Source: an uncultured Clostridia bacterium (lineage in GTDB: Bacteria; Bacillota; Clostridia; Oscillospirales; Oscillospiraceae). From it: 45,191 bases of DNA. The stretch spans positions 1 through 45,191 of the forward strand of contig CAMJPK010000004.1 in NCBI GenBank assembly GCA_946407675.1. The letters are read 5' to 3'. The notes under the pieces were generated by a model, which saw nothing but the letters and a program-made list of their open reading frames with translations, was not told where the DNA came from and did not search any database. Below are positions 30,446 to 39,310 of this stretch, piece after piece. How positions within the stretch are numbered: the stretch's first letter is position 1; the number at the start of each line of letters is the position of its first letter. The position numbers and the translations under genes were made by a program.

Positions 30446-32629
30446 ATGGGCATTCGGACAAGCATCCATACGAGCAAGCGCCGCTTCCGCCGCGTCGGCA
30501 GGATTCTTCTGCTGGCGCTTTGCCTGCTGCTGCTGTTTACGGCGATCCCCCTGCCTGCGGCCGCACAGGAGACGGCGCACAAGACCGTGCGCGTCGGCTG
30601 GCATGAGGAGCCGTATTTCATCACGGATTCCTATGGCCGCCGATCCGGGTATTCCTATGAGTACCAGTGCAAGCTTGCGGCCTATACGGGCTGGACCTAC
30701 GAGTATGTGGAGGGCACCTGGCCGGAGCTGCTGCAAATGCTCAAGGAGGGCAAGATCGACCTGCTGAGCGACGTGTCCTACATGCCCGAGCGCGCCGGCA
30801 GCATGCTGTACGCGTCGCTCCCGATGGGCACGGAGGCGTACTATATTTTCGTCGCGCCCGACAACACTCAGATCAAGGCCGAGGATTTCACGACGCTGGA
30901 CGGAAAACGCGTGGGCGTTTCGAAGGATACCTTCCAGAACGATCTGTTCCGGAAATGGACGGAGGCGCGCGGGATCCAGATCGAGCTTATCGAGACGACG
31001 AACACGGACGAGCAGTCGCTGCGCCTGCTGGGGACGCAGTTCGACGCCTTTGTCACGATGGACGTCTACGGCGATCCGGAGATCGCCGTGCCCGTCTGCA
31101 AGATCGGCGGGTCGGATTTCTATTTTGCGGTCAGCACGACAAGGCCGGAGCTTCTGATCGAGCTGAACGCCGCGATGAACCGGATCCAGGACGAGAATAA
31201 ATACTATAACCAGCAGCTGCACGAGAAGTACCTCAGAAACGGCGGCGCCGATCTGTACCTCAGCGCCAGAGAGCTGGCGTGGCTGGACGCGCACGGGACG
31301 ATCCGCGTGGGATATCAGGACAACTATCTGGCCTTCTGCGCCAAGGATGAGACCACGGGAGAGCTGACCGGGGCGCTGAAGGACTATCTGGCCTATGCCG
31401 CCACGTCGCTGGAAAACGTGCAGCTGGACTTCCAGGCGATCGCCTATCCCACCGCCGCCGCCGCGATGGAGGCGCTGCAAAACGGCGAGGTCGACTGCGT
31501 GTTCCCCGCCAACCTGACCGACTACGACAGCGAGACGATGGGCGTGGTCATGTCGCCGCCGCTGATGCGCACGGAGATGGACGCGGTCGTCCGCGCGTCG
31601 GAGCAGAAGGAATTCGTCGTCAAGGAAAACGTCACCGTGGCCGTCAACCAGGGAAACACGAATTACGATTTGTTCCTGGCGGACCAATACCCGACGTGGA
31701 ACCGGGCGTATTACCCGGATACGTCGGCTGGGCTGGAGGCCGTGGCCAAAGGCGAAGCGGACTGCGTGATCATCAGCAACTACCGCTACAATAACATCTC
31801 CAAGCAGTGCGAAAAGCTGCATCTGACCACCGTGTATACCGGCGTGGACATAGACTACTGCTTCGCCGTGAAGCAGGGCAATACGGAGCTGTATTCCATC
31901 CTCGCCCGGGTGGTCAACGCGGTGCCGGACGCCCCCGTCCACACGGCGCTGACCTACTATTCCACAGAGGATGTGAAAACCGGCGTCCTCGATCTGATCA
32001 AGGACAACCTGCTGATCGTGATGACCGCGGTCACAGCGATCCTGCTGCTGTTCGTGATTTTGCTGCTGCGCAGCATCCGCGCGGAGAAGAAGGCCCGCGA
32101 GGAGCAGCACATGGTGGACGCCTTGAACAAGCGTGTCTTTATCGACGCGCTCACGTCCGTCCGGAACAAGAGCGCCTTCAACGACTGCGTGCAGGAGCTG
32201 CAGGACCGGCTGGATCAGGATGCGTCGATGCGCTTTGCGATCGGCGTGTTCGACTGTGACGAGCTCAAGAAGATCAACGACGAGCACGGACACGACAAGG
32301 GCGATCTGTACCTGAAAACGGCAAGCCGCCTCATCTGCGAGGTGTTCCGGAACAGCCCCGTGTTCCGCGTCGGCGGAGACGAATTTGCCGTCGTTTTGCA
32401 GGAGGACGATTTTGTCCGGCGCGAGGAGCTCATCGTCGCATTCGAGCAGCGGCAGAAGGAGATCTGCGCGGCGGCCCAGAACGCGTGGGAGGAGGTGCGC
32501 GTGGCGCTGGGCGTCGCGATCTACGATCCGCAAAACGATCAATCGGTCAACGATACGGCGCGCCGTGCGGACAAGATCATGTATGAGAACAAGCGCATCG
32601 GGAGAGAAAAGCGGCTTGCGCAGGCGTGA
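30446..32629 (+). CDS. Membrane diguanylate cyclase with two periplasmic-binding-protein-like sensor domains
   Basis: A 727-residue protein. After a signal-anchor or signal peptide (about 15-40) come two SBP_bac_3-type domains, the first starting KTVRVGWHEEPYFI (about 46-270) and the second TIRVGYQDNYLAFC (about 285-510), then one membrane helix (about 521-541) and a GGDEF domain (about 565-727). The catalytic GGDEF is intact at 643-647 and DALTSVRNKSAF precedes it normally, so c-di-GMP synthesis is expected. The canonical RxxD inhibitory site is not present (RNSP in its place). Binding of amino acids or another small ligand outside would control synthesis inside. The ATG at 30446 is chosen for the AAAGG upstream and the signal sequence that follows; earlier starts lack a ribosome binding site. 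Confidence 0.9.
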   Translation: MGIRTSIHTSKRRFRRVGRILLLALCLLLLFTAIPLPAAAQETAHKTVRVGWHEEPYFITDSYGRRSGYSYEYQCKLAAYTGWTYEYVEGTWPELLQMLKEGKIDLLSDVSYMPERAGSMLYASLPMGTEAYYIFVAPDNTQIKAEDFTTLDGKRVGVSKDTFQNDLFRKWTEARGIQIELIETTNTDEQSLRLLGTQFDAFVTMDVYGDPEIAVPVCKIGGSDFYFAVSTTRPELLIELNAAMNRIQDENKYYNQQLHEKYLRNGGADLYLSARELAWLDAHGTIRVGYQDNYLAFCAKDETTGELTGALKDYLAYAATSLENVQLDFQAIAYPTAAAAMEALQNGEVDCVFPANLTDYDSETMGVVMSPPLMRTEMDAVVRASEQKEFVVKENVTVAVNQGNTNYDLFLADQYPTWNRAYYPDTSAGLEAVAKGEADCVIISNYRYNNISKQCEKLHLTTVYTGVDIDYCFAVKQGNTELYSILARVVNAVPDAPVHTALTYYSTEDVKTGVLDLIKDNLLIVMTAVTAILLLFVILLLRSIRAEKKAREEQHMVDALNKRVFIDALTSVRNKSAFNDCVQELQDRLDQDASMRFAIGVFDCDELKKINDEHGHDKGDLYLKTASRLICEVFRNSPVFRVGGDEFAVVLQEDDFVRREELIVAFEQRQKEICAAAQNAWEEVRVALGVAIYDPQNDQSVNDTARRADKIMYENKRIGREKRLAQA

Positions 32630-32647
32630 TGCCGCAGATATAGCGAA

Positions 32648-32677
32648 AGCGGCGCCGCCCCTTGGGGTGGCGCCGCT
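32648..32677. terminator. Terminator between the diguanylate cyclase and DUF4129 genes
   Basis: AGCGGCGCCGCCCC and GGGGTGGCGCCGCT pair over 14 bp with one G-U pair and a tight TT turn, followed by TCCGTTTTCC. It lies between convergent genes. Confidence 0.8.
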
Positions 32678-32717
32678 TCCGTTTTCCTACGTCCGCAAAG
32701 GACGCTAAATGGCTGCG

Positions 32718-33953
32718 TCAGACCTTGCCGCGGCTGCGGATGGCGTCGAAGCTCGCCCTGGCGGCGGCGACGTCGTCCTCGGTCACGTTCGCGGCGCCGT
32801 AACGGGCCTTCAGATAGACGCGGCGCAGCGTCTCTTCCTCCGGCATGCTCGCCCCCGACATGCGCTCCGACTCGGTCAGGATCTCCTCCGAGGTGTCCGA
32901 GGCGGTGCGCTGCAGGCCGTTTTCGCGCAGATAGTCCAGATAGTCACGGTAGATCTTCCGGACGGTCTGCGCCCGGCCGTGCACCGCCTCCGGCTTGGCC
33001 TTGCGCCGCTTGCGGTCAGGCGTGTAGGCCTCGGTCTGCTCGTATTCGGCGCGCTCCGCCGCAAGGGCCTTGCCGCGCCGGGCGAGCTTCACGATCAGCC
33101 ACACCGCGGCGAACAGAAGCACGCAGATGATGAGGAACGCGCCGACGGTGAGCGCCTGATCCGTAAAGCGCGTATCCTGATGGATTTCCGGCTCCTCCTT
33201 CGAAAACGTCTCATCGGTCGCGACGTACATCGTCCCGGTCGGAAGGATGTCAATTTTCGCTGTCGGCGCCGGCGTGTGGATGGGCGCCTCCACCGCGGCG
33301 TCAAAGCGGAACAGGCCGAACAGCCACCGCAGGAAGCGCCGCAGCGGCGAGACCAGCAGGAGCACGAGCGGCCGGCTGTGCAAAAACAGCTGATACAGCA
33401 GCAGGGACACGCCAACCGCCAAGAGCAGCGAGCAGGCCACCGCGATCACGTTGGCCGTGTGCCAGCGCAGGTCCATTTTGGCGTTCATCTGCATACCGCG
33501 CATGGCCACGACGCCCAGCAGCATGAACGCCGCCAGATAGCCCAGAGATTCCAGCGGGAGGGCCGCGCCGTTGAACAGCGTAAAGCTGATGGAGTGGACC
33601 GCGATGACAAAGGCGCTGATGAGCAGCATCCAGCGATAGGCGGAGCGGTAGTCGTAGATCGCGATGCCGAAGCGCCCGATGGTGAGATACAAGATGAAAT
33701 ACAGCCATGCCAGGCCGGGGAGGATCAGCAGCGTGCTCAGCTTTGTGAAGGCGAAGCAGGCGCCGGGCAGCAGGGAGAGCACAAGCCGCAGCGGGAGACT
33801 TTGCACCCCGACGGCGACGAGCCCCACGAGCAGGCAGGCCAGCGCGAAACAGGCCATGGGGAGCGCCCACGGCTGGAAGATGGGAAAAAGACTCAGTATG
33901 GAAAAGTAGAAGCAGATGTCTCCGGCGATCCGGAGCGCGGCGGTTCGTTTCAT
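32718..33953 (-). CDS. DUF4129-type membrane protein of a MoxR/DUF58 cluster
   Basis: A 411-residue protein with about six to seven membrane helices in the N-terminal 230 residues, an extracytoplasmic loop (about 235-290), one further helix (about 293-315) and a charged cytoplasmic tail. The tail segment with TVRKIYRDYLDYLRENG, TSEEIL and LRRVYLKARYGAANVTEDDV is like the DUF4129 domain found beside MoxR and DUF58 genes, often with transglutaminase-like domains; no transglutaminase triad is visible. The ATG overlaps the DUF58 stop codon (ATGA), showing coupling. Probable role in the assembly or processing of an envelope component, by analogy. Confidence 0.75.
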   Translation of the reverse strand: MKRTAALRIAGDICFYFSILSLFPIFQPWALPMACFALACLLVGLVAVGVQSLPLRLVLSLLPGACFAFTKLSTLLILPGLAWLYFILYLTIGRFGIAIYDYRSAYRWMLLISAFVIAVHSISFTLFNGAALPLESLGYLAAFMLLGVVAMRGMQMNAKMDLRWHTANVIAVACSLLLAVGVSLLLYQLFLHSRPLVLLLVSPLRRFLRWLFGLFRFDAAVEAPIHTPAPTAKIDILPTGTMYVATDETFSKEEPEIHQDTRFTDQALTVGAFLIICVLLFAAVWLIVKLARRGKALAAERAEYEQTEAYTPDRKRRKAKPEAVHGRAQTVRKIYRDYLDYLRENGLQRTASDTSEEILTESERMSGASMPEEETLRRVYLKARYGAANVTEDDVAAARASFDAIRSRGKV

Positions 33954-34996
33954 GTGCGTTTCTCCTCTCCGAACAGAACACAGAGCTTGGTGTCGGAATA
34001 CGCCTGCAGCCGCCGCAGCGCCTGCTGTCCCGCCCCGCTCAGCGCGGGCGTGACGACGATGTAGCTGTCCGTGCCGCTGCGGTGGGCGATGCACCGGTCC
34101 ACAAGCGCGGAAAAGGAACGGTAACCCGCCAGCCGGGAAAGCCCGATGCGGCGCAGAATGAAAAACAGATGGCTGCGGCCCAGCCCCTCCGGCAGAGACT
34201 GCATATCGCCGTTGGAATAGAACGCGTAGGGGATCTTGCGTGCCTCAAGCTGCTCACAGACCATGCGCGTCAGGGTGAGGCACTGTTCGGAAATGCGGGG
34301 GCTCGACGCCTCCATGTTGAGCAGCAGCGTGACGTTGTGCTCCACCGTGTGGTCAAAAACGCGCACCGTCAGATGGCCGGCCTTGGCCGTCTGGAACCAG
34401 GAGATCTGCTTCATGGGCTCGCGGCCGGTATAGTCCCGATAGCCGAGCAGCATGGTGGGGTCCTCGTGGATAAAGCGGCGCACGGACACATTGCCGAGGA
34501 AGCCGCCGAGCGTCTGCAGCTTTTCCAGCGGGCAGCGCCCGGCGGTGCAGACGACGCGCACGCCGATGTCCCGGGTACGCACCGCGGGCTTCAAACCGAG
34601 CAGGTCGCTCGTTTCCAGATAGCACTGGCCGAGGTCGAACACGCCGCGCCGTTTCATCGAAAGGTGGACGACGCCCGAAAACCTGCGCCGGGGCAGCAGA
34701 TAGAAGTGGTGATCCACGCACATGCCGGTGAACGACCGCGAGACATGGCGCGCCGACCATTCCGCGTCCTCCCGCACGGCCACCGCGTCGTTGAGCTGCA
34801 GGCCGAAGCCGACGTAAAGCAGGGGGAAGCGGCTGGTGTTGCAGACCGTATAGCGCAGCGTGATGATCTCGTCCGGCTCGACCAGGTCCATGTCCGCGCT
34901 GAACGTCACATACAGCCGCCGCAGGTCGTCGCGCCGGCTGAGCTTTTCCATGACGGCGATCAGGATGAGAGAACAGATAAAGACGAAGAAGATCAT
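33950..34996 (-). CDS. DUF58 domain protein
   Basis: A 348-residue protein with an N-terminal membrane segment. The segment RFIHEDPTMLLGYRDYTGREPMKQISW (in pieces, about 190-220) is the DUF58 signature GxxxxxRxYxxGDxxRxIxW in a variant form with EPMKQI, and a von Willebrand-like strand LLLNMEAS follows. The family works with MoxR ATPases in envelope-associated processes that are poorly defined. The gene overlaps its neighbours by 4 bp on both sides, typical of the MoxR-DUF58-DUF4129 operon. Confidence 0.88.
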   Translation of the reverse strand: MIFFVFICSLILIAVMEKLSRRDDLRRLYVTFSADMDLVEPDEIITLRYTVCNTSRFPLLYVGFGLQLNDAVAVREDAEWSARHVSRSFTGMCVDHHFYLLPRRRFSGVVHLSMKRRGVFDLGQCYLETSDLLGLKPAVRTRDIGVRVVCTAGRCPLEKLQTLGGFLGNVSVRRFIHEDPTMLLGYRDYTGREPMKQISWFQTAKAGHLTVRVFDHTVEHNVTLLLNMEASSPRISEQCLTLTRMVCEQLEARKIPYAFYSNGDMQSLPEGLGRSHLFFILRRIGLSRLAGYRSFSALVDRCIAHRSGTDSYIVVTPALSGAGQQALRRLQAYSDTKLCVLFGEEKRT

Positions 34997-35934
34997 AGCT
35001 TTTCCAGCGGCACGGCCACGTCGCTGAGCATGTTCCCGATCAGCTTTTCCGCGCTGAGGTGGCTGTCCTGTATCACCGTGAGCCGGTGGGGCAGCACGAA
35101 GGCCGCCTCCTTCTTCACGTCCTCGGGGATCACGTAATCCCGCCCGTCCAGCGCCGCCGCGATCTGGCTGGCGCGGTAGAGCGCGAGCGTGCCGCGGGCG
35201 GAGACGCCGCAGGTCAGAAGCTGGCTGGCGCGCGTGTATTCCACCAGGTCCATGATATAGCCCGCGATCTCGTCGCTGACGCTGACGGCGGGGAAGTCGG
35301 CGCGGAGAAGCGCCAGCTCCTCATCGCTCACCACCTGCGAAAGTCCGGCGAGGATCGTCTTGGAATCCGGCCGCCGCATGACGCCGATCTCCTGCTCGCG
35401 GGTCATGTAGCCCAGCGACAGGCGCATGAAAAAGCGGTCCATCTGCGCCTCCGGCAGGGGGAAGGTGCCGAAGGATTCGACGGGGTTCTGCGTCGCCATG
35501 ACCATGTAGGGCTCGGCCATGGGATAGCTCGTCCCGTCCACGGTGATCTGGTGCTCCTCCATGACCTCCAGCAGCGCCGACTGGCTGCGGGGCGTGGCGC
35601 GGTTGATCTCGTCGGCCAGCACAAGGTTCGTAAAGAGCGGGCCGGGGCGGAATTCAAATTCACCGAGCTTCTGGTTGTAGAAGTGGATGCCGGTCAGGTC
35701 GGAGGGCATCAGGTCGGGCGTGAACTGTATGCGCTTGAAGCCGCTGCCGATGCTTTTGGCAAAGGCGCGCAGCAGCATGGTCTTGCCCGTGCCGGGCAGG
35801 TCCTCCAGCAGGATGTGGCCCGAGGCGATCAGGCAGATGATGATCTGCTCGACCGCGTCCTCCTTGCCGACGATCACCCTGGCGCAGTTATCCGTGATTT
35901 TTTGCTTGAATGTGGTAAAACGCGTGGTATCCAT
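34993..35934 (-). CDS. MoxR-family AAA+ ATPase
   Basis: A 313-residue AAA+ protein with Walker A LPGTGKT (46-52), Walker B LVLADEINRATPRSQSALLEVMEE (from about 104) and sensor-type segment VMATQNPVESFGTFPLPEAQMDRF (in pieces, about 150-170), closely following the MoxR pattern. MoxR ATPases act as chaperones for assembly or maturation of metal- or envelope-associated complexes. AGGAGG precedes the ATG. It begins 29 bp after the stop of the histidine kinase gene, so it may be co-transcribed with it, and it is coupled to the DUF58 gene by ATGA. Confidence 0.93.
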   Translation of the reverse strand: MDTTRFTTFKQKITDNCARVIVGKEDAVEQIIICLIASGHILLEDLPGTGKTMLLRAFAKSIGSGFKRIQFTPDLMPSDLTGIHFYNQKLGEFEFRPGPLFTNLVLADEINRATPRSQSALLEVMEEHQITVDGTSYPMAEPYMVMATQNPVESFGTFPLPEAQMDRFFMRLSLGYMTREQEIGVMRRPDSKTILAGLSQVVSDEELALLRADFPAVSVSDEIAGYIMDLVEYTRASQLLTCGVSARGTLALYRASQIAAALDGRDYVIPEDVKKEAAFVLPHRLTVIQDSHLSAEKLIGNMLSDVAVPLEKL

Positions 35935-35963
35935 GGGAGTGCTCCTCCTTCGTTTTCGAAATG

Positions 35964-38822
35964 CTAGATGGCTTGCTGCGCCTGCGTCTCCGCTTCATAG
36001 ATCAGCTCGGCGAGCGTCTGGAACAGGTGGTCCGAATCGACGGGCTTGCTCAAATGCGCGTTCATGCCGGCCTGCAAAGAGCGCTGCACGTCCTCGTCGA
36101 AGGCGTTGGCGGTCAGCGCGATGATCGGGATCGTCTTGGCGTCCGGACGGTCCAGCGCCCGGATGGCCGCGGCGGCCTCCAGGCCGTCCATGACCGGCAT
36201 GCGCACGTCCATGAGGATCGCGCTGTAGGTCCCGGGCGCGCTGGCGGCGAACTTGTCCACGGCGATTTTTCCGTTTTCGGCGTGGTCGGCCTCCATGTCC
36301 TCCAGCGAGAGGATGTCCATCATGATGTCCGCGTTGACCTCCATGTCCTCTGCCAGCAAAATGGAGCGTCCGGCCAGCGGCGCGCGCTGCTTTTCCTTGA
36401 ACAAACTCATGTTGCTGCGTCGCGCGATCCGCTCAAACTCCCCGATCACGTTGGAGGCGAACAGCGGCTTGGCGAGGAAGCTGTCCACGCCGGCGTCCAG
36501 CGCCTCATCGAGGATCTCATCCCAGTTGTAGGCGGTCAGAATGATGACCGTGGTCTCGCTGCTGTAGCGCCTGCGGATCTCCTTTGTGAGCGCGATGCCG
36601 TCCATATCGGGCATCTTCCAGTCCACGAGCACCAGGTTGTACGGCGCCTGCTTCGCGTGCTGCAGCTCCAGCATGTGGAGCGCCGCGTCGCCGCCGGCGC
36701 AGGCGTCGGCCCGTATGCCCATTTCGTCCAGCACCGTTCTGGCGTGCTCCGCGGCGATCTCCTCATCGTCGACGACGAGGACGTGCAGCGACGAGGGATC
36801 GATCGTGCTCTCATCGGGCAGACCGGAGCGGCCGCTGTCGCGCAGCGTGATCACCACGGTGAACTCCGTCCCGACGCCCTTTTCGGATTCCACGGAGATC
36901 GTGCCGTTCATCATCTCCACGATGCGCTTCGTGATCGCCATGCCGAGGCCGGTGCTGCCATACTTGTTCTTGCGGCTGGAATCCTCCTGCGAGAAGGCAT
37001 CGAAGATCTTCGGGATGTAGTCCTTGTCCATGCCGATGCCGGTGTCCTTGACGCGGAAGCGCAGCGTGGACTGGTCCTCAAACTGGGCGGTGCGCTCCAC
37101 GGTCAGCGTGACGGAGCCGGGCGCCTCGGTGAACTTGATGGCGTTCGACAGGATGTTGATCAGGACCTCCTTGAGCTTCAGATCGTCGCCGATGTAGTAG
37201 TCGTCCACCCGGCTCAGCATCCGGCATTCGTAATGCAGGCCCTTGTCGCTGCACTGGCTTGTGACCATGGTGTTGATCTGCTCGAGCATCGCCGCGAAGG
37301 AGAACTCCTCCCGCCGCAGCACGATCCGCCCGGATTCGATGCGGCTCATGTCGAGGATGTCGTTGATCAGGTCCAGCAGATGCTTCGCGCTCTCGCCGGT
37401 CTTTTCCAGATACTCGCGCGTCTGCGGCGTGAGCGTCGCGTCGCGCAGCGCGAGATTGTTCAGGCCGATGATGGCGTTCATCGGCGTGCGGATCTCATGG
37501 CTCATGCTCGAGAGGAACGCGGTCTTGGCCTCGTTTGCCGCCTCCGCCATGTCCAGCGCCTCCGCCAGCGTCTGGTTCTTTGCCATGGTATCGCGCATCT
37601 CCGCGTCGATCGTCGTGAAGCCGAGGCCGATCGCGTGGACGATGTGGTCGTCGCGGTCCTCCGCGCGGCGGACGCCCGCAATGCGGAGCATCTGATAGAA
37701 TTCCATGCCGTCGCGCCGCGCCAGAAAACGGTAGGCGATGAGGGGCTGCGTCGCCAGCGCCGCGCGGACGTTGTCCGGCTCGATGAAGCTCAGGAAGCCC
37801 TCGCGGTAGGCGTCGGTGACGCTGTTGCGGGCATAGCGATCAAACAGCTCGCGGTAGGAGAAGTGGTCGCCTTCCCCAAAGGGCCGCTTATAGCTGTGGT
37901 CGATGCGGTAGCACACGCAGTCGTCCGTGTCCAGATTGGCATAGTATACGCTGCTGTAGTCCGAGGCCATGGCGGTGATCATCGCGTTGGCCTGCGTGGT
38001 GGAGTGCGTGATGTAATCGCGCAGGGCATCGCGCAGCCCGGAGATGCGCCTGCCCACCGCCTGAATATCGTCCGTCTGCAAATCCGGGACGGGCGCGGCG
38101 CCGCCCCCGGCGTATTCCCGGGACAGCGAGGCCAGATCCCCGGCCAGATCGTTCAGGTCCCCCCGGATCGTCTGCATCTCGCGGCTGTACCGTCCGGTGA
38201 GGAAGAAGGTGATCGCGATGCTGATGAGCAATATGACCGCGCAGCCGATCAGGATCGTCTGCTCGTTGCGGCGGATCTGGTCCTCATACCAGGTGGCGCT
38301 GAAGTCCGCGGCGACCACGCCGGCCACCTTTCCGGCGGAGTCGAACACCGGACTGAAAGCGCTGTAGAAGCGGCCCCATTCATCCTCATAGGGCGTCTCG
38401 TCCACAGACGCGACCCCGCGGCTTGCGGCCAGAAGCGCATCCGTATAGACCACGGGGGAGCCAAACTCGCCCGGCGCGACGGGGTCCGGGTCGATGCCGA
38501 AGGTGAAGGTTCCGTCTCCTATGTCGCGGACGTAGTAGATGTAGTCCAGATTGATGTTGTCCAGGAAGCGCGCCAGCGTGTCATAGACCTCCTGATACTC
38601 CGGCGTTCCCTTGTCCTGCGCCGTCAGCCGGCCCAGCACGTCGCCGTCGAGCATGGCCGCCGCCGTGTTGACGACGTCCAGCATGCTCTCATTGATCTGC
38701 GTTTTCGTCGCGGTGCGTGACTGCCGTGTCAGTACGGCGCCGAGCGCGAGATTTGTGATCAGCATAAACAAGGACACCAGCGCGATCGCCCGCGTCCGCA
38801 TGCTCAGCTTTTTCCGGCCCAT
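35964..38822 (-). CDS. Hybrid sensor histidine kinase with two receiver domains
   Basis: A 952-residue membrane protein. Helix 1 (about 10-31) and helix 2 (about 188-209) flank an extracytoplasmic sensor of about 155 residues resembling single-Cache domains (GVVAADFSATWY near its end). A PAS-like region (about 285-405, starting SSVYYANLDTDDCVCYRID) precedes the dimerisation helix with FLSSMSHEIRTPMN (phospho-acceptor His442), the ATPase domain with N-box NILSNAIKFTE and G-boxes DTGIGM and GSTGLGMAI, and two receiver domains (about 690-805 and 828-945) with acidic pockets VVDDEE and LVDWKMPDMDG, and LLAEDMEVN and LMDVRMPVMDG. All phosphotransfer residues look intact. No output response regulator is encoded nearby. 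A promoter lies at 38872-38900. Confidence 0.93.
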   Translation of the reverse strand: MGRKKLSMRTRAIALVSLFMLITNLALGAVLTRQSRTATKTQINESMLDVVNTAAAMLDGDVLGRLTAQDKGTPEYQEVYDTLARFLDNINLDYIYYVRDIGDGTFTFGIDPDPVAPGEFGSPVVYTDALLAASRGVASVDETPYEDEWGRFYSAFSPVFDSAGKVAGVVAADFSATWYEDQIRRNEQTILIGCAVILLISIAITFFLTGRYSREMQTIRGDLNDLAGDLASLSREYAGGGAAPVPDLQTDDIQAVGRRISGLRDALRDYITHSTTQANAMITAMASDYSSVYYANLDTDDCVCYRIDHSYKRPFGEGDHFSYRELFDRYARNSVTDAYREGFLSFIEPDNVRAALATQPLIAYRFLARRDGMEFYQMLRIAGVRRAEDRDDHIVHAIGLGFTTIDAEMRDTMAKNQTLAEALDMAEAANEAKTAFLSSMSHEIRTPMNAIIGLNNLALRDATLTPQTREYLEKTGESAKHLLDLINDILDMSRIESGRIVLRREEFSFAAMLEQINTMVTSQCSDKGLHYECRMLSRVDDYYIGDDLKLKEVLINILSNAIKFTEAPGSVTLTVERTAQFEDQSTLRFRVKDTGIGMDKDYIPKIFDAFSQEDSSRKNKYGSTGLGMAITKRIVEMMNGTISVESEKGVGTEFTVVITLRDSGRSGLPDESTIDPSSLHVLVVDDEEIAAEHARTVLDEMGIRADACAGGDAALHMLELQHAKQAPYNLVLVDWKMPDMDGIALTKEIRRRYSSETTVIILTAYNWDEILDEALDAGVDSFLAKPLFASNVIGEFERIARRSNMSLFKEKQRAPLAGRSILLAEDMEVNADIMMDILSLEDMEADHAENGKIAVDKFAASAPGTYSAILMDVRMPVMDGLEAAAAIRALDRPDAKTIPIIALTANAFDEDVQRSLQAGMNAHLSKPVDSDHLFQTLAELIYEAETQAQQAI

Positions 38823-38871
38823 AAACCGTCCCTTTCTTTTCGGCGTGAGATTGCCATATCCCTAAGATACT

Positions 38872-38900
38872 ATTTTACCCTGTCGTCCGCCGGAAATCAA
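38872..38900 (-). promoter_or_regulatory. Promoter of the histidine kinase gene
   Basis: On the minus strand TTGATT (38900-38895) and TAAAAT (38877-38872) are separated by 17 bp. The start codon at 38822 follows after about 45 nt. Confidence 0.65.
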
Positions 38901-38957
38901 TATGCAGACCGCAATGGAACTGCTTCTTTCCGCACATCCGGCGATGGTTTTTTCCCT

Positions 38958-38986
38958 TTGCAAACGGCCGACCGGCGTGGTATGAT
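38958..38986 (+). promoter_or_regulatory. Promoter of the 62-residue gene
   Basis: TTGCAA (38958-38963) and TATGAT (38981-38986) are separated by 17 bp. It uses the same -35 hexamer and spacing as the GPH symporter promoter. Confidence 0.65.
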
Positions 38987-39049
38987 CGCCTTATGGAATC
39001 TGCCGCGCTGTGTCCGGCGCGCAAAGCAAAACGGAGGGGTTGGCTCGCT

Positions 39050-39238
39050 ATGCTGGAATTGCTGCTGTTTACGTATAAAGACATGTTCGGGGAGGACTTC
39101 CCGCTTGCGCAGTTTGAAGGGCGGCCGGAATATGAGGTCCTCAACATCCTCTACGACTGCGTACAGAGCAATCTTCCCTACGATCCGAACCGCAAGGTGG
39201 AATTTCGGATCCACGACGCCCCGGGCATGCCGCAGTAG
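39050..39238 (+). CDS. Small hypothetical protein (62 residues)
   Basis: Starts MLELLLFTYKDMFGEDFPLA and is acidic and soluble-looking, with no known motif; I do not recognise it. The ATG at 39050 has GGAGGGG about 12 nt upstream and lies about 55 nt after the expected transcription start; an in-frame ATG at 38993 would coincide with the transcription start and is less likely. A perfect 24-bp palindromic terminator follows. Promoter, ribosome binding site and terminator together make this a credible small gene. Confidence 0.7.
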   Translation: MLELLLFTYKDMFGEDFPLAQFEGRPEYEVLNILYDCVQSNLPYDPNRKVEFRIHDAPGMPQ

Positions 39239-39270
39239 CGGCCCGCGGTACCCGCGGTAAAGGAATAGAG

Positions 39271-39296
39271 AACGCCGCCCGATCGGGCGGCGTTTT
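39271..39296. terminator. Terminator between the 62-residue gene and the glycyl radical enzyme gene
   Basis: AACGCCGCCC-GATC-GGGCGGCGTT is a perfect palindrome ending in TTTTC. It lies between convergent genes. Upstream, the words CCGCGGTA and CCGCGGTAA repeat in tandem (39243-39259). Confidence 0.85.
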
Positions 39297-39310
39297 CTAT
39301 ATAGGCCGGT

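Noticed and set aside
35961-38720. Plus-strand open frame of 919 codons opposite the histidine kinase gene
   Set aside because: All kinase and receiver motifs are on the minus strand; the opposite frame is low-complexity.
38993-39238. Longer 81-residue version of the small gene at 39050
   Set aside because: Its ATG would coincide with the expected transcription start and lacks a ribosome binding site, whereas the ATG at 39050 has one.
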